The position numbers were made by a program, and so were the translations under genes. A DNA stretch of 12,579 nt from an uncultured Spirochaetia bacterium (lineage in GTDB: Bacteria; Spirochaetota; UBA4802; JAGODF01), in NCBI GenBank assembly GCA_937967705.1, contig CALCJG010000489.1, positions 1 through 12,579 of the forward strand. The letters are read 5' to 3'. Below are positions 1 through 7,105 of the stretch, piece after piece. Positions within the stretch are counted from its first letter, which is position 1; each line of letters opens with the position of its first letter. The notes below the pieces were generated by a model. It saw only the letters and a list, made by a program, of their open reading frames with translations, made no database searches and was not told the DNA's origin.

Positions 1-1
1 G

Positions 2-796
2 TTAAGGAAACTGGTAGAACTGATGAGGGATATATATCTCAATCCCAAAAAGTACGATAGCCGAACCCTCCAGTCCATTGAAGACATACTGGCCCGGAGA
101 AACATCATTCTCCGATTTTCAAGGGATACGAGCATGACCACGGAGAAAATCATTCTGGATTATTGTATTTACGGGAAGAAAAAACTCATCAAGGTATCCC
201 ACCCTCTTTTTCACATAAGGGAGAAGATATACAACATTCAGCCCCTCATCTATTATGACGAGTTTTCCACCAGTAATTCCACTTTTTATTTTGATATGAT
301 CTATATCAATCCGGAGGAGGTACAGAACGATTACATCATTGCCCGCAATGTCCTCATGGGGAAAAACGTTGATACTATGTTCTTTGTGGGGGCCAAGGTT
401 TCCGAGGATATACAGTACTGCTTAAAGAAGGCCTTCACGGGAACCCGTTCCATCAAACAGGAAATCTGGAAGATGTTCGAAATCCATGAAATCACCCATA
501 AGATTCTTAATAACCACTACAACTACTTCGATCAGGTCACAGGTGAGGAGATTGCACTGAGCAGCACCATCTACTCCAATCCCTACCTGGGCCTTTCCGT
601 GATGTACAGCTACCTCGACTACAACGCCATCAACCCCCATAGACTGGCAGCCCTTAACTTCATCAAATATGTTGCCTCTGTGACAGGGAAAAGCGAATAC
701 ATCGATAATCCTTCCGAGATCAAGCACCTCACAGCGCCGGAACTGGAAAAGCTCGCAAAAAACCACTTTTACTCGGTTATAAAGACTCTAAAGTAA
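2..796 (+). CDS. HExxH-motif protein of unknown function, 5' end probably outside the window
   Basis: The frame is open from base 2 to the TAA at 794-796. The first ATG is at 23 (257 residues from there), but nothing like a Shine-Dalgarno sequence sits at normal spacing before it: AAGGA at 4-8 is about 14 bases away. The gene therefore more likely begins upstream. Counting from that ATG, residues 155-159 read HEITH, a zinc-metallopeptidase HExxH motif, with a GEEIAL segment at 174-179 that could supply a third, glutamate ligand, as in gluzincins. Helical, aromatic-rich sequence follows (about 183-220). I see no signal peptide or membrane span in the visible part. I do not recognise the family. 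Peptidase activity is inferred from the motif only. The gene converges on the phospholipase-like gene and shares a terminator region with it. Confidence 0.75.
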   Translation, partial: LRKLVELMRDIYLNPKKYDSRTLQSIEDILARRNIILRFSRDTSMTTEKIILDYCIYGKKKLIKVSHPLFHIREKIYNIQPLIYYDEFSTSNSTFYFDMIYINPEEVQNDYIIARNVLMGKNVDTMFFVGAKVSEDIQYCLKKAFTGTRSIKQEIWKMFEIHEITHKILNNHYNYFDQVTGEEIALSSTIYSNPYLGLSVMYSYLDYNAINPHRLAALNFIKYVASVTGKSEYIDNPSEIKHLTAPELEKLAKNHFYSVIKTLK

Positions 797-797
797 C

Positions 798-842
798 ATC
801 CGGTACAGAAACATATTAAAATCGCAGTATTACCGGATTTTT
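798..842 (+). terminator. Rho-independent terminator with large loop
   Basis: ATCCGGTA (798-805) pairs perfectly with TACCGGAT (831-838) around a 25-base loop, followed by a T-run (838-842). It lies two bases after the stop of the HExxH gene and reaches into the 3' end of the convergent phospholipase-like gene. There is no T-run in the minus direction. The long loop lowers confidence. Confidence 0.55.
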
Positions 843-1907
843 AATCTTTAAATCCTTGCTGGCGGCTTCAGGGCTTCCCGTAAGGGCGTTGATGGAAAAC
901 TCCTTAACGGCTTTTTCATAATTCCTTTTACTACCAACAAAGATACCCTCCACAAGCTCCCATATATCCGTAATCCGCTCGCAGCAGGATTTTAGAAGAT
1001 CCTCCACAGATTCGTAATGAAGTCCCGATACTCCTGCAGGGTTGAACCACCGCTCCCGGTGAAGATTGAGAACATGCTTGTTGATTTTACGGTGATCGGG
1101 ATAACGGACAATGAAATCGGAATAGAGAATTTTTCTATTCTTCAGAAATTTCAGAAATTTAATCAGGCGTTCGTTCCTGGTTCTTTTCAACCTATAGGTC
1201 CATCGCATAAAATAGATGCTCAAGTCGATGTAGCCGAAACTTTTGGAAAAGCAGGTATCCTCACTGCCCCCCTTTAAGAGCAGATATCTGCGCTCCTTTC
1301 CCGGAAATGCTAGTCTCAGGGAGTCGAAGAGGAGGTCCTTAACTGCGGGATTGATGCGGCGCAGAAACCCTCTCTTCCCAAGGGGAAACATCTCCTCAAG
1401 ATTAAAAGTATATTTGTCGCTGTAATAATAATGGCTGAAGAACATATCAATATTGTACTCCAGCAGGAGATTCTGCTCCCGTGATGCAAAGAGATCACGC
1501 CTTCTGTTGGAATCCGGAAATCCCGTCCAATAAAAGATGTAAGGATGAAAGATGGCATCCCCTATCATATGGGACAGAAACCCGTAGAAATAGGCCCGCT
1601 GAGTAGACGCCCACTCGGTATTGTGATCGGTCATCTGTATAAGTTTGTCCAGCATGGCGCCGAGCATTCTGCTGCTTCCGCCGTCATGGATCAGCATTGA
1701 TATCCTGCTTCCAAAACGGCTGTTGCGCCGCAGGGGCTGATAATCGAAAACATTGGGTCCTATGGTCCCAAAGAGGGCCGCCCTTCGGAAGAGATCATCG
1801 TGGAAGAGTGTTTCCAGAGATCTGGAAAGGTAATTCCTCGATTTCTTCTTTTTCAGATGTTTCAGGGATTCCTGGAATATGATATTGTGTGTTATGATTC
1901 CCGGCAT
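816..1907 (-). CDS. Zinc-dependent phospholipase C-like protein (PF00882 type)
   Basis: The N-terminus MPGIITH, followed by GPNVFDY, IHDGG and FLSHMIGDAIFHPY, is the layout of the zinc-dependent phospholipase C/S1-P1-like fold. Likely metal ligands, numbered from a GTG four codons upstream (1919), are H11, D59, H78 and D79, then H117, D121 and H125. I chose the ATG at 1907 (363 residues) because family members begin at MPG and a weak GGCGGA lies just before it; no ribosome binding site precedes the GTG. There is no signal peptide, unlike secreted phospholipases, so a cytoplasmic or membrane-peripheral phosphohydrolase acting on lipid head groups is possible. The C-terminal half (about 180-360) is basic, helical and unrecognised. 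It is divergent from the haem-motif gene. The fold call is fairly secure; the substrate is unknown. Confidence 0.8.
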   Translation of the reverse strand: MPGIITHNIIFQESLKHLKKKKSRNYLSRSLETLFHDDLFRRAALFGTIGPNVFDYQPLRRNSRFGSRISMLIHDGGSSRMLGAMLDKLIQMTDHNTEWASTQRAYFYGFLSHMIGDAIFHPYIFYWTGFPDSNRRRDLFASREQNLLLEYNIDMFFSHYYYSDKYTFNLEEMFPLGKRGFLRRINPAVKDLLFDSLRLAFPGKERRYLLLKGGSEDTCFSKSFGYIDLSIYFMRWTYRLKRTRNERLIKFLKFLKNRKILYSDFIVRYPDHRKINKHVLNLHRERWFNPAGVSGLHYESVEDLLKSCCERITDIWELVEGIFVGSKRNYEKAVKEFSINALTGSPEAASKDLKIKNPVILRF

Positions 1908-1937
1908 ATTTTCCGCCACTTTTCTTTGAAATCCAAG

Positions 1938-1966
1938 AGTAGAACAGGCTACAGATCACAAGTCAA
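1938..1966 (-). promoter_or_regulatory. Sigma-70-type promoter for the phospholipase-like gene
   Basis: On the minus strand, TTGACT (1961-1966) is followed by a 17-base spacer and TCTACT (1938-1943). The predicted start near 1931 gives a leader of about 24 bases before the ATG at 1907. Confidence 0.5.
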
Positions 1967-2007
1967 GAGAAATAGAGGAAAAGGGAGATGGAAAATCAAT
2001 TATTTTC

Positions 2008-2038
2008 TTGACTCTTGCCGTTGTCAACGGCATAGTAT
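2008..2038 (+). promoter_or_regulatory. Promoter with 19-bp spacer containing a perfect dyad operator
   Basis: TTGACT (2008-2013) and TAGTAT (2033-2038) are separated by 19 bases. The spacer holds TGCCGTTG-T-CAACGGCA (2016-2032), an 8-bp perfect inverted repeat with one central base, abutting the -10 box. Over-long spacers with a dyad inside are typical of promoters activated by MerR-family regulators, which untwist the DNA. No MerR-type gene lies in the window. A repressor site is the alternative reading. Confidence 0.5.
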
Positions 2039-2075
2039 CGGAAATCAGTTACTATTGTTTGAAGGAGTCCCCCTC

Positions 2076-2309
2076 ATGAAAAAAGCCACGATCGCCATAT
2101 TCATAGCCACCGCTTTCATCACAAGCCTCCTGATGGCCACCCCTGCAATCCAGTCCAAACATACCGGATTAAAGAAAAAAGGCAACGACATCAACTGTGC
2201 TTACTGCCATGATTCTGTTAAGATCAAAAAGGAAAAAGGATACGGGATTAAGAAAATCAACAAAAACTCCTCCTGCAAGGGGAGCGGTTGCCATCCTCTT
2301 AAGAAATGA
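2076..2309 (+). CDS. Small exported protein with CxxCH and CX4CH haem-type motifs
   Basis: This 77-residue protein starts at ATG 2076, eight bases after AAGGAG (2062-2067). It opens with a signal peptide: MKK, then a hydrophobic core to about residue 22, with probable cleavage near 24-27. The mature part is only about 50 residues and lysine-rich. It contains C41-A-Y-C44-H45, a standard c-type haem attachment motif, and C67-KGSG-C72-H73, a CX4CH motif of the kind seen in cytochromes c3. H29 is the only spare histidine, so two bis-His haems cannot both form within one chain. A periplasmic mono- or dihaem electron carrier is the simplest reading; a Cys/His zinc or iron site is the alternative. 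It has its own promoter and terminator, so it is monocistronic. I recognise no named family. Confidence 0.75.
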   Translation: MKKATIAIFIATAFITSLLMATPAIQSKHTGLKKKGNDINCAYCHDSVKIKKEKGYGIKKINKNSSCKGSGCHPLKK

Positions 2310-2344
2310 TATTCCTGCAGAATCACTAACGTAATTTCGTGCTG

Positions 2345-2373
2345 AAAGCATGTCCGAAAGACATGCTTTTTTT
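2345..2373 (+). terminator. Rho-independent terminator of the haem-motif gene
   Basis: AAAGCATGTC (2345-2354) and GACATGCTTT (2360-2369) form a 10-bp perfect stem around the loop CGAAA. A run of seven T follows (2367-2373). It sits 35 bases after the stop codon. Confidence 0.9.
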
Positions 2374-2404
2374 CCAATAAAGGATTGTGGAATACAGGTG
2401 AATA

Positions 2405-3310
2405 ATGAAAAAGTTCGCTGAAGGCCAATTTGGAGATGCTATCAGTGTCTCGGGCAACATGGCCTATCCCGGCTACATTATACAGGGATCGGAAAGATCT
2501 GTCATGATCGACGCAGGAATTAATATGCTGGGCCCCCTTTACCTAAAAACTCTCAAGGCGATTCTGAGTACTGAAGTCGGGCCGGACGTCCTGCTGATAA
2601 CCCATTCCCATTATGATCATCTAGGTGCGGCCCCTTATTTAAAGAGGCAAATGCCGCATCTTAAGATCGGCGGCAGCCCGCGCATTGAGGATTTGCTGAA
2701 AAAAGCGAGCGTCCTGGAACGCATGAACGCCCTGAGCGAGATACAACGGGCCCTTTTCGGCGACATCGTCGGGAATGAGGACGTTTCGCTGGAACCCCTC
2801 ACTTTTACCTACAAGCTGAAAGAGGGGGATACCCTTTCACTGGGTAATCTAACCTGCCGGGTATTTGAAACACCGGGTCACACACGGGACTCCCTCTCCT
2901 ATTATATCCCGGAACTTGAAGCACTCTTCCCCGGCGAATCCATCGGTGTTCCCCAGGGCCATGAGGGGGAGGACGTTCAGGTCGTTTTCCTCTCCTCCTA
3001 TGAGGACTATGTCAACAGTCTGAAGAAGCTGGCTCCTCTGCAGGCGAAAATCATCGGTATGGGTCACGGCTGGGTCTTTACCGGCGAGGACGCCCTGGAC
3101 TATTTTCCACGCTCCCTGGAAGCCACGGAAAACTACAGGCGCCTCATTGAAACCTACCTCGATAAAACCAATGGCGACGTCCCAAAAGCCATTGAGGATA
3201 TAGTCGTAAAGGAATACGATGAAAAGGGAACCATTTTTCAGGAGCGCAATGCCTACATCACCAATCTGACCGCTCAGGTTCAGCACATCGCCTCCCTTAA
3301 TGGGGGATGA
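2405..3310 (+). CDS. Metallo-beta-lactamase-fold hydrolase
   Basis: This 301-residue cytoplasmic protein has no signal peptide. The HxHxDH signature is present as H67-S-H69-Y-D71-H72 at the end of a beta strand (VLLIT). The third metal histidine is H159 in TPGHTRDS, and the last is H221 in GMGHGW. The usual bridging aspartate of the (F/Y)xGD motif is replaced: the text reads ALFPGESIG, so E178 occupies that place. The family includes lactonases, glyoxalase II-like thioesterases and many uncharacterised hydrolases; PGHTRDS fits the broad glyoxalase II/lactonase branch, but the substrate cannot be told. A weak AGGTGA (2396-2401) precedes the ATG closely. It is probably co-transcribed with the beta-propeller gene 39 bp downstream. 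Confidence 0.85.
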   Translation: MKKFAEGQFGDAISVSGNMAYPGYIIQGSERSVMIDAGINMLGPLYLKTLKAILSTEVGPDVLLITHSHYDHLGAAPYLKRQMPHLKIGGSPRIEDLLKKASVLERMNALSEIQRALFGDIVGNEDVSLEPLTFTYKLKEGDTLSLGNLTCRVFETPGHTRDSLSYYIPELEALFPGESIGVPQGHEGEDVQVVFLSSYEDYVNSLKKLAPLQAKIIGMGHGWVFTGEDALDYFPRSLEATENYRRLIETYLDKTNGDVPKAIEDIVVKEYDEKGTIFQERNAYITNLTAQVQHIASLNGG

Positions 3311-3349
3311 TAACGATTGAGCAATAATAAATACCCGCAGGAGTAGACC

Positions 3350-4714
3350 ATGATTACAATACCATCGAAGAAGAGATCCCTGATCCTGGTGATACTCTTT
3401 CTGCTTCCCCTTATATCCCTTTGCCGGGAGGGTAACGGCAAGGTAAATCCCGTTGTCAAGGAAAAACAAACCCCTGTTTCCACCATCAAATGGAAGATCA
3501 ATCTGCAGCCCTATAAAAACTCCACACTGCTCATCAACGGGATAAAGCAGACACCCAAAATCCTCTCCAAGGACAAGACCCTGGCTACCATGATCCTGCA
3601 GGTTCCCCGCTACAGGGACGGATCCGGCTTTGAGTTTATCGTTGAAAATCCCGGTTTTCAGACACTAAAAAGGAACATATCTCTGGACAGGGAAGAGAGT
3701 CGTTATAAAAAGGAGATACCCCTCTTCATGCTGGATAAGGCCGGCAGTACCCACCGCTATGTGAACTATTATTATACTGGGGAACAGCCCAAGAGCGTCA
3801 CCTTTATCGATAATCAGCGTGTGGTCATGCCCCTGCTCTCCGGCAACGGTGCGGACATCATCAACGTAGTAACCGGGGAAAGAGGTCTGATCAGCCCTCC
3901 CGCCAAGTGGGCAAAGAAAAAGGGATTTGTAGAATCCCTGGTCATCCGCAAGCACAATGAACTCTGGATCAGTCAGATGTATACCAACTCCATCCACATC
4001 TTCGCCCTCGACACGCTGAAGTATCTGACCACCATCAAGGTCTCGGGGAGCTGGGGCAAGGTACTCTGTTACGATAACCACCGGGACCGGGTCTACTTTT
4101 CCAACTGGGTGGGTAAAAACCTCTCGGTTATCGACATCAAAACACGGAAGGAGCTTTCCAGGATCAGCATTCACGGGATCCCTCGTGGCATGCTGGTTTC
4201 TCCTGACGGGAAATATCTCTATGTTGCACAGTACGGCATAAAAAACGACGGAGACCGGCAGGGTCATGTGCTGAAAATCTCTCTCGGTTCCAACAAGATT
4301 GTAAAAACCATGGGCCGACCCGGGGCCAAGCGCCATATCGTATCATCTGCGAAAGGGGGGATTATTTATGTATCCGATATGGGCCGTTCCTCCGTGGATA
4401 CCTATCACCTGGACAACGACCGCCAGGGAAAAACCATTCCCGTTTACAGCCATCCCAACACCATCGCCCTATCCCCGGATGAGAAATATCTCTATGTTTC
4501 CTGCCGCGGAAAAAACAATCCCAAAAGCTACCTGATCAAGGGTTTCGACATGGGACGGATCTACGTGATCGATACCTCCCGGAATGAGGTTGTGGAATAC
4601 TGGGAGGGGGGCAATCAGCCGACAGGTCTGGATGTTTCCCCTGACGGGAAGTACATGGTTTCCTCGGACTTTCTGGATAAAACCATCCGGGTTTATGAAA
4701 GGGTGACCCCATAA
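3350..4714 (+). CDS. PEGA-like plus YVTN beta-propeller exported protein, probable lipoprotein
   Basis: This 454-residue protein starts at an ATG with GCAGGAG (3337-3343) just upstream. Residues 7-24 form a basic then hydrophobic signal sequence ending LISLC, with C25 as a candidate lipidated cysteine. The leucine at -1 is outside the classical lipobox but within the looser spirochaetal range. Residues about 45-127 resemble a PEGA-type surface beta-sandwich (STLLINGIKQT, then GFQTLKRNISL). From about 145 to the end there are YncE/YVTN-type beta-propeller blades, clearest in SPDGKYLYVA (284-293), SPDEKYLYVS (375-384) and SPDGKYM (430-436). Such proteins usually act as envelope scaffolds or binding platforms; catalytic activity is not indicated. 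The upstream hydrolase gene is likely in the same operon, though one product is cytoplasmic and this one exported. Confidence 0.85.
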   Translation: MITIPSKKRSLILVILFLLPLISLCREGNGKVNPVVKEKQTPVSTIKWKINLQPYKNSTLLINGIKQTPKILSKDKTLATMILQVPRYRDGSGFEFIVENPGFQTLKRNISLDREESRYKKEIPLFMLDKAGSTHRYVNYYYTGEQPKSVTFIDNQRVVMPLLSGNGADIINVVTGERGLISPPAKWAKKKGFVESLVIRKHNELWISQMYTNSIHIFALDTLKYLTTIKVSGSWGKVLCYDNHRDRVYFSNWVGKNLSVIDIKTRKELSRISIHGIPRGMLVSPDGKYLYVAQYGIKNDGDRQGHVLKISLGSNKIVKTMGRPGAKRHIVSSAKGGIIYVSDMGRSSVDTYHLDNDRQGKTIPVYSHPNTIALSPDEKYLYVSCRGKNNPKSYLIKGFDMGRIYVIDTSRNEVVEYWEGGNQPTGLDVSPDGKYMVSSDFLDKTIRVYERVTP

Positions 4715-4716
4715 GA

Positions 4717-4743
4717 AAAAGGCGATGGGCATATGCCCATCGC
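4717..4743 (-). terminator. Perfect 22-bp palindrome, terminator between convergent genes
   Basis: GCGATGGGCAT (4722-4732) is followed directly by its exact complement (4733-4743). On the minus strand the hairpin is followed by CTTTTT, making it a good terminator for the ATP-grasp/FMN fusion. In the plus direction only a broken T-rich stretch follows (TTACTTTT, 4751-4758), so termination of the beta-propeller mRNA here would be weaker. Confidence 0.7.
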
Positions 4744-4770
4744 TCTCAAGTTACTTTTGCTTCTGAATCA

Positions 4771-4808
4771 TCCTTTCCGTTCATCATGCAGGAGGCATCT
4801 GGAAAGGA
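4771..4808. repeat. Nested inverted repeat in the convergent 3' region
   Basis: TCCTTTCC (4771-4778) pairs with GGAAAGGA (4801-4808). Inside the loop, ATGC (4786-4789) pairs with GCAT (4795-4798) around AGGAG. It lies between the stop of the fusion gene and the palindromic terminator, so it would be in that mRNA's 3' untranslated region. It may stabilise the 3' end. No T-run follows on either strand. Confidence 0.35.
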
Positions 4809-4831
4809 AGACTCACGCAAAAAGGGAGCAG

Positions 4832-7090
4832 TTATGAAACCGTATAGAGAGTCTTTCCGTTGTTCATCTTCTTGACTATTTCCGACGATATTTCCGAAAT
4901 ATCCTTGCAGCCGGTCAAGATCATGGCCTGCTGTAGGTCCTTCTTCAGATTGTTTATGTAATGAGTGACGCCCCTTGACCCCATGCCAACAGCAGCGATG
5001 GCGATGGGCCTTCCGATCAGCACAAAATCCGCCCCCATGGCCAATGCCTTCAGAATATCCACTCCGGTGCGGAAACCTCCGTCCACCAGGATCCGTATAT
5101 GCCCCTTGACCTCCCGAATGATGTCCTCCAGCACGTCCATGGTACCCGCCATCTCATCCAGGACACGCCCCCCGTGGTTGGAGATGACGATCCCGTGCGC
5201 CCCGGCCTCCACAGCCATGACCGCATCCCTGGGATTCATCACCCCTTTGAGTATGAAGGGTATCCCGGTAGAGGAAATGAGATATTTGAGGTCTTCCAGA
5301 CTCTTGGGACCAACCGCCTGATTCTTCATGGCCATGGTCTTGAAGACCACCGCATCGATGTCCATTCCCACACCGACGACATGAGCCTTCTCCGCAGCCC
5401 GGATGCGTTTGATGATTTCCTGATTCTCGCTCCGCGGCTTGAAGATGGGAACACCCATGCCCCGGAACTCATCCAGCGCCTGTATACCGATCTTGTACTT
5501 GTCCGGTGTGGCCCCGTCTCCCACAAAGGCAAGAGTGCCTGAATCCAGGCATCCCTCCACAACGGCCCTGTTGTAATCCAGCTCGTCCACCGCACCGCCC
5601 ATATTGGTCACGGCTCCGGTTATGGGTGCCGCCATCACCGGGAGGTTCAGATCCACACCGAAAAAATTCGTGGCTGTGTCTGGCAGAGTCACGTCATGAA
5701 TGAGCCGGGTGTTGATCTTGTAATTCCTCAGAGCTTCTACGTTTCTCCTGAAGGAAGCCCCGGTCCCTATACCTCCCATGCCGGGCACGCCGGTGGGACA
5801 ATCCTTGCCGTCACAGTTTTTGCAGACATAGCAGATCCTTTTCAGTTTCTCCCGGGCGGCCAGGTTGATGGCCTCCAGAGTGATTTCCGATTCTTCATAA
5901 ATCTCTATCTTCAGGGTTTTCCGACAGATCTCAACGACCCTTTCCGCCATCTCCAAGGAATCACCCACGGCTATGATATGACCCGCCTTTTCCACATTGG
6001 AACGAGGCGGCACGATCCGGTCCCCCGGTTTCACGTTGAGAAATATCTCCATGATCCCCGGAATTTTAAGAGCATCCTCCAGACCGCAAATCTTCCGTAC
6101 AATTCCCGGCCTTGTGATGATGGCCCGCTCTATGGCCACACGGTTCATGACCGGCTCCAGGTTTGCGGGCTCCTGGCCCAGGGATATCTCAATGGCTGCA
6201 CGCATCAGATCCACCCCTGTGGAAAGGGGATAGGTGTAGGCGGACATAAATCCGCCGGAGAGACGAGCCGCCAGCTCTCCGATCATCGCTCCCTTTTTGG
6301 TAATCTTGATATCTCCCTTGGCGTATCCAATATTGATGCCCAGGGCCCTGATCCCACGTCGCATCACTTCGCAGGCCCATTCCTGCTGCTCGGCATTCAT
6401 CTGTGAGGGCATGGTATGTCCCGTCTCCACGAAATAAGGCGGGTATTCGATGATTCGATCCGCAATCCCGGTAAAGGTGATTTCTCCGTTATAGATAACC
6501 GCATCAATGGAAAGCTCCGGGCCCTCCATGTATTCTTCAATGATCAGTTCCCCACTGGGAGAAGCGCTTTTTGCAAATTTGAAGGCATCTCCCAATTGAG
6601 TCTTGTCATCTATCCGCATAACCCCCCGGGCCCCCATATTGTCCGAGGGTTTGATAACCACGGGGAAGTTCAGGATCATGCAGGCCTTCTTGGCATCTGC
6701 CAGAGACCACACCGGCAGAAAGTTGGGACAGGGAACGCCGTGTTCCTTGAAACGCATCCTCATTTTAATCTTGTTGGTGGCTGCCTCGGCGTCTTCAAAC
6801 TTGATACCTGGCAGATTGAGAGCGTTGGCAACGGCCGCTACCGTCATAGAAGCGTCGGTTCCCACCGTCAGAACCCCGCTGATGGGGGTTAATTCATTCT
6901 GTGCCTTAGCCACCCGTACTGATCCCTCGAAATCCCGGGTGCTCATGACAAGAGGGATATCCGCAAATCTCATTCCTATAGCGTTGGGATTGTAATCCGT
7001 CACGATGACTTGTAATCCCATTCTCTGAGCCGTCTGAATGACCGGCACCTGTAGCAGCCCCCCGCCGATGATCATGATTGTCTTTTTCAT
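4832..7090 (-). CDS. ATP-grasp ligase fused to FMN-dependent alpha-hydroxy-acid dehydrogenase
   Basis: This 752-residue cytoplasmic protein starts at ATG 7090 behind GAGGTG. Residues 1-310 are an ATP-grasp enzyme: a Rossmann-like preATP domain (MIIGGG, 6-11; VTDYNP, 30-35), the ATP-binding VVIKPSDNMGARGV (144-157), EEYMEG (185-190) and metal-binding GELAARLSGG (271-280). About 311-400 resembles the C-terminal domain of L-amino-acid ligases (AGHIIAVGDS, 369-378). A linker at 420-431 carries C420-x2-C423-x2-C426-x4-C431. Residues 435-752 are an FMN TIM barrel of the lactate/glycolate oxidase family: K615, catalytic H639 in ISNHGGR with R642, and FMN-phosphate segment DGGFRTG (670-676) through IGRP. 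The ATP-grasp half should join a carboxylate to an amine or thiol; the flavin half should oxidise a 2-hydroxy acid. The substrate and their coupling are unknown. No frameshift is needed: the frame is continuous. Confidence 0.88.
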   Translation of the reverse strand: MKKTIMIIGGGLLQVPVIQTAQRMGLQVIVTDYNPNAIGMRFADIPLVMSTRDFEGSVRVAKAQNELTPISGVLTVGTDASMTVAAVANALNLPGIKFEDAEAATNKIKMRMRFKEHGVPCPNFLPVWSLADAKKACMILNFPVVIKPSDNMGARGVMRIDDKTQLGDAFKFAKSASPSGELIIEEYMEGPELSIDAVIYNGEITFTGIADRIIEYPPYFVETGHTMPSQMNAEQQEWACEVMRRGIRALGINIGYAKGDIKITKKGAMIGELAARLSGGFMSAYTYPLSTGVDLMRAAIEISLGQEPANLEPVMNRVAIERAIITRPGIVRKICGLEDALKIPGIMEIFLNVKPGDRIVPPRSNVEKAGHIIAVGDSLEMAERVVEICRKTLKIEIYEESEITLEAINLAAREKLKRICYVCKNCDGKDCPTGVPGMGGIGTGASFRRNVEALRNYKINTRLIHDVTLPDTATNFFGVDLNLPVMAAPITGAVTNMGGAVDELDYNRAVVEGCLDSGTLAFVGDGATPDKYKIGIQALDEFRGMGVPIFKPRSENQEIIKRIRAAEKAHVVGVGMDIDAVVFKTMAMKNQAVGPKSLEDLKYLISSTGIPFILKGVMNPRDAVMAVEAGAHGIVISNHGGRVLDEMAGTMDVLEDIIREVKGHIRILVDGGFRTGVDILKALAMGADFVLIGRPIAIAAVGMGSRGVTHYINNLKKDLQQAMILTGCKDISEISSEIVKKMNNGKTLYTVS

Positions 7091-7105
7091 AGGAACACCT
7101 CAAAA

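Noticed and set aside
1139..1157. Tandem TTTCAGAAA-like repeat
   Set aside because: It is within the phospholipase-like gene and simply encodes the repeated KFLKFL residues.
1800..2075. Upstream in-frame extension of the haem-motif gene back to an ATG at 1800
   Set aside because: It would overlap the divergent gene, run through the promoter and dyad, and bury the signal peptide and the AAGGAG-preceded ATG at 2076.
4965..6995. Several long plus-strand open frames inside the ATP-grasp/FMN gene
   Set aside because: They are antisense to a well-conserved gene, lack ribosome binding sites and show no recognisable protein motifs.
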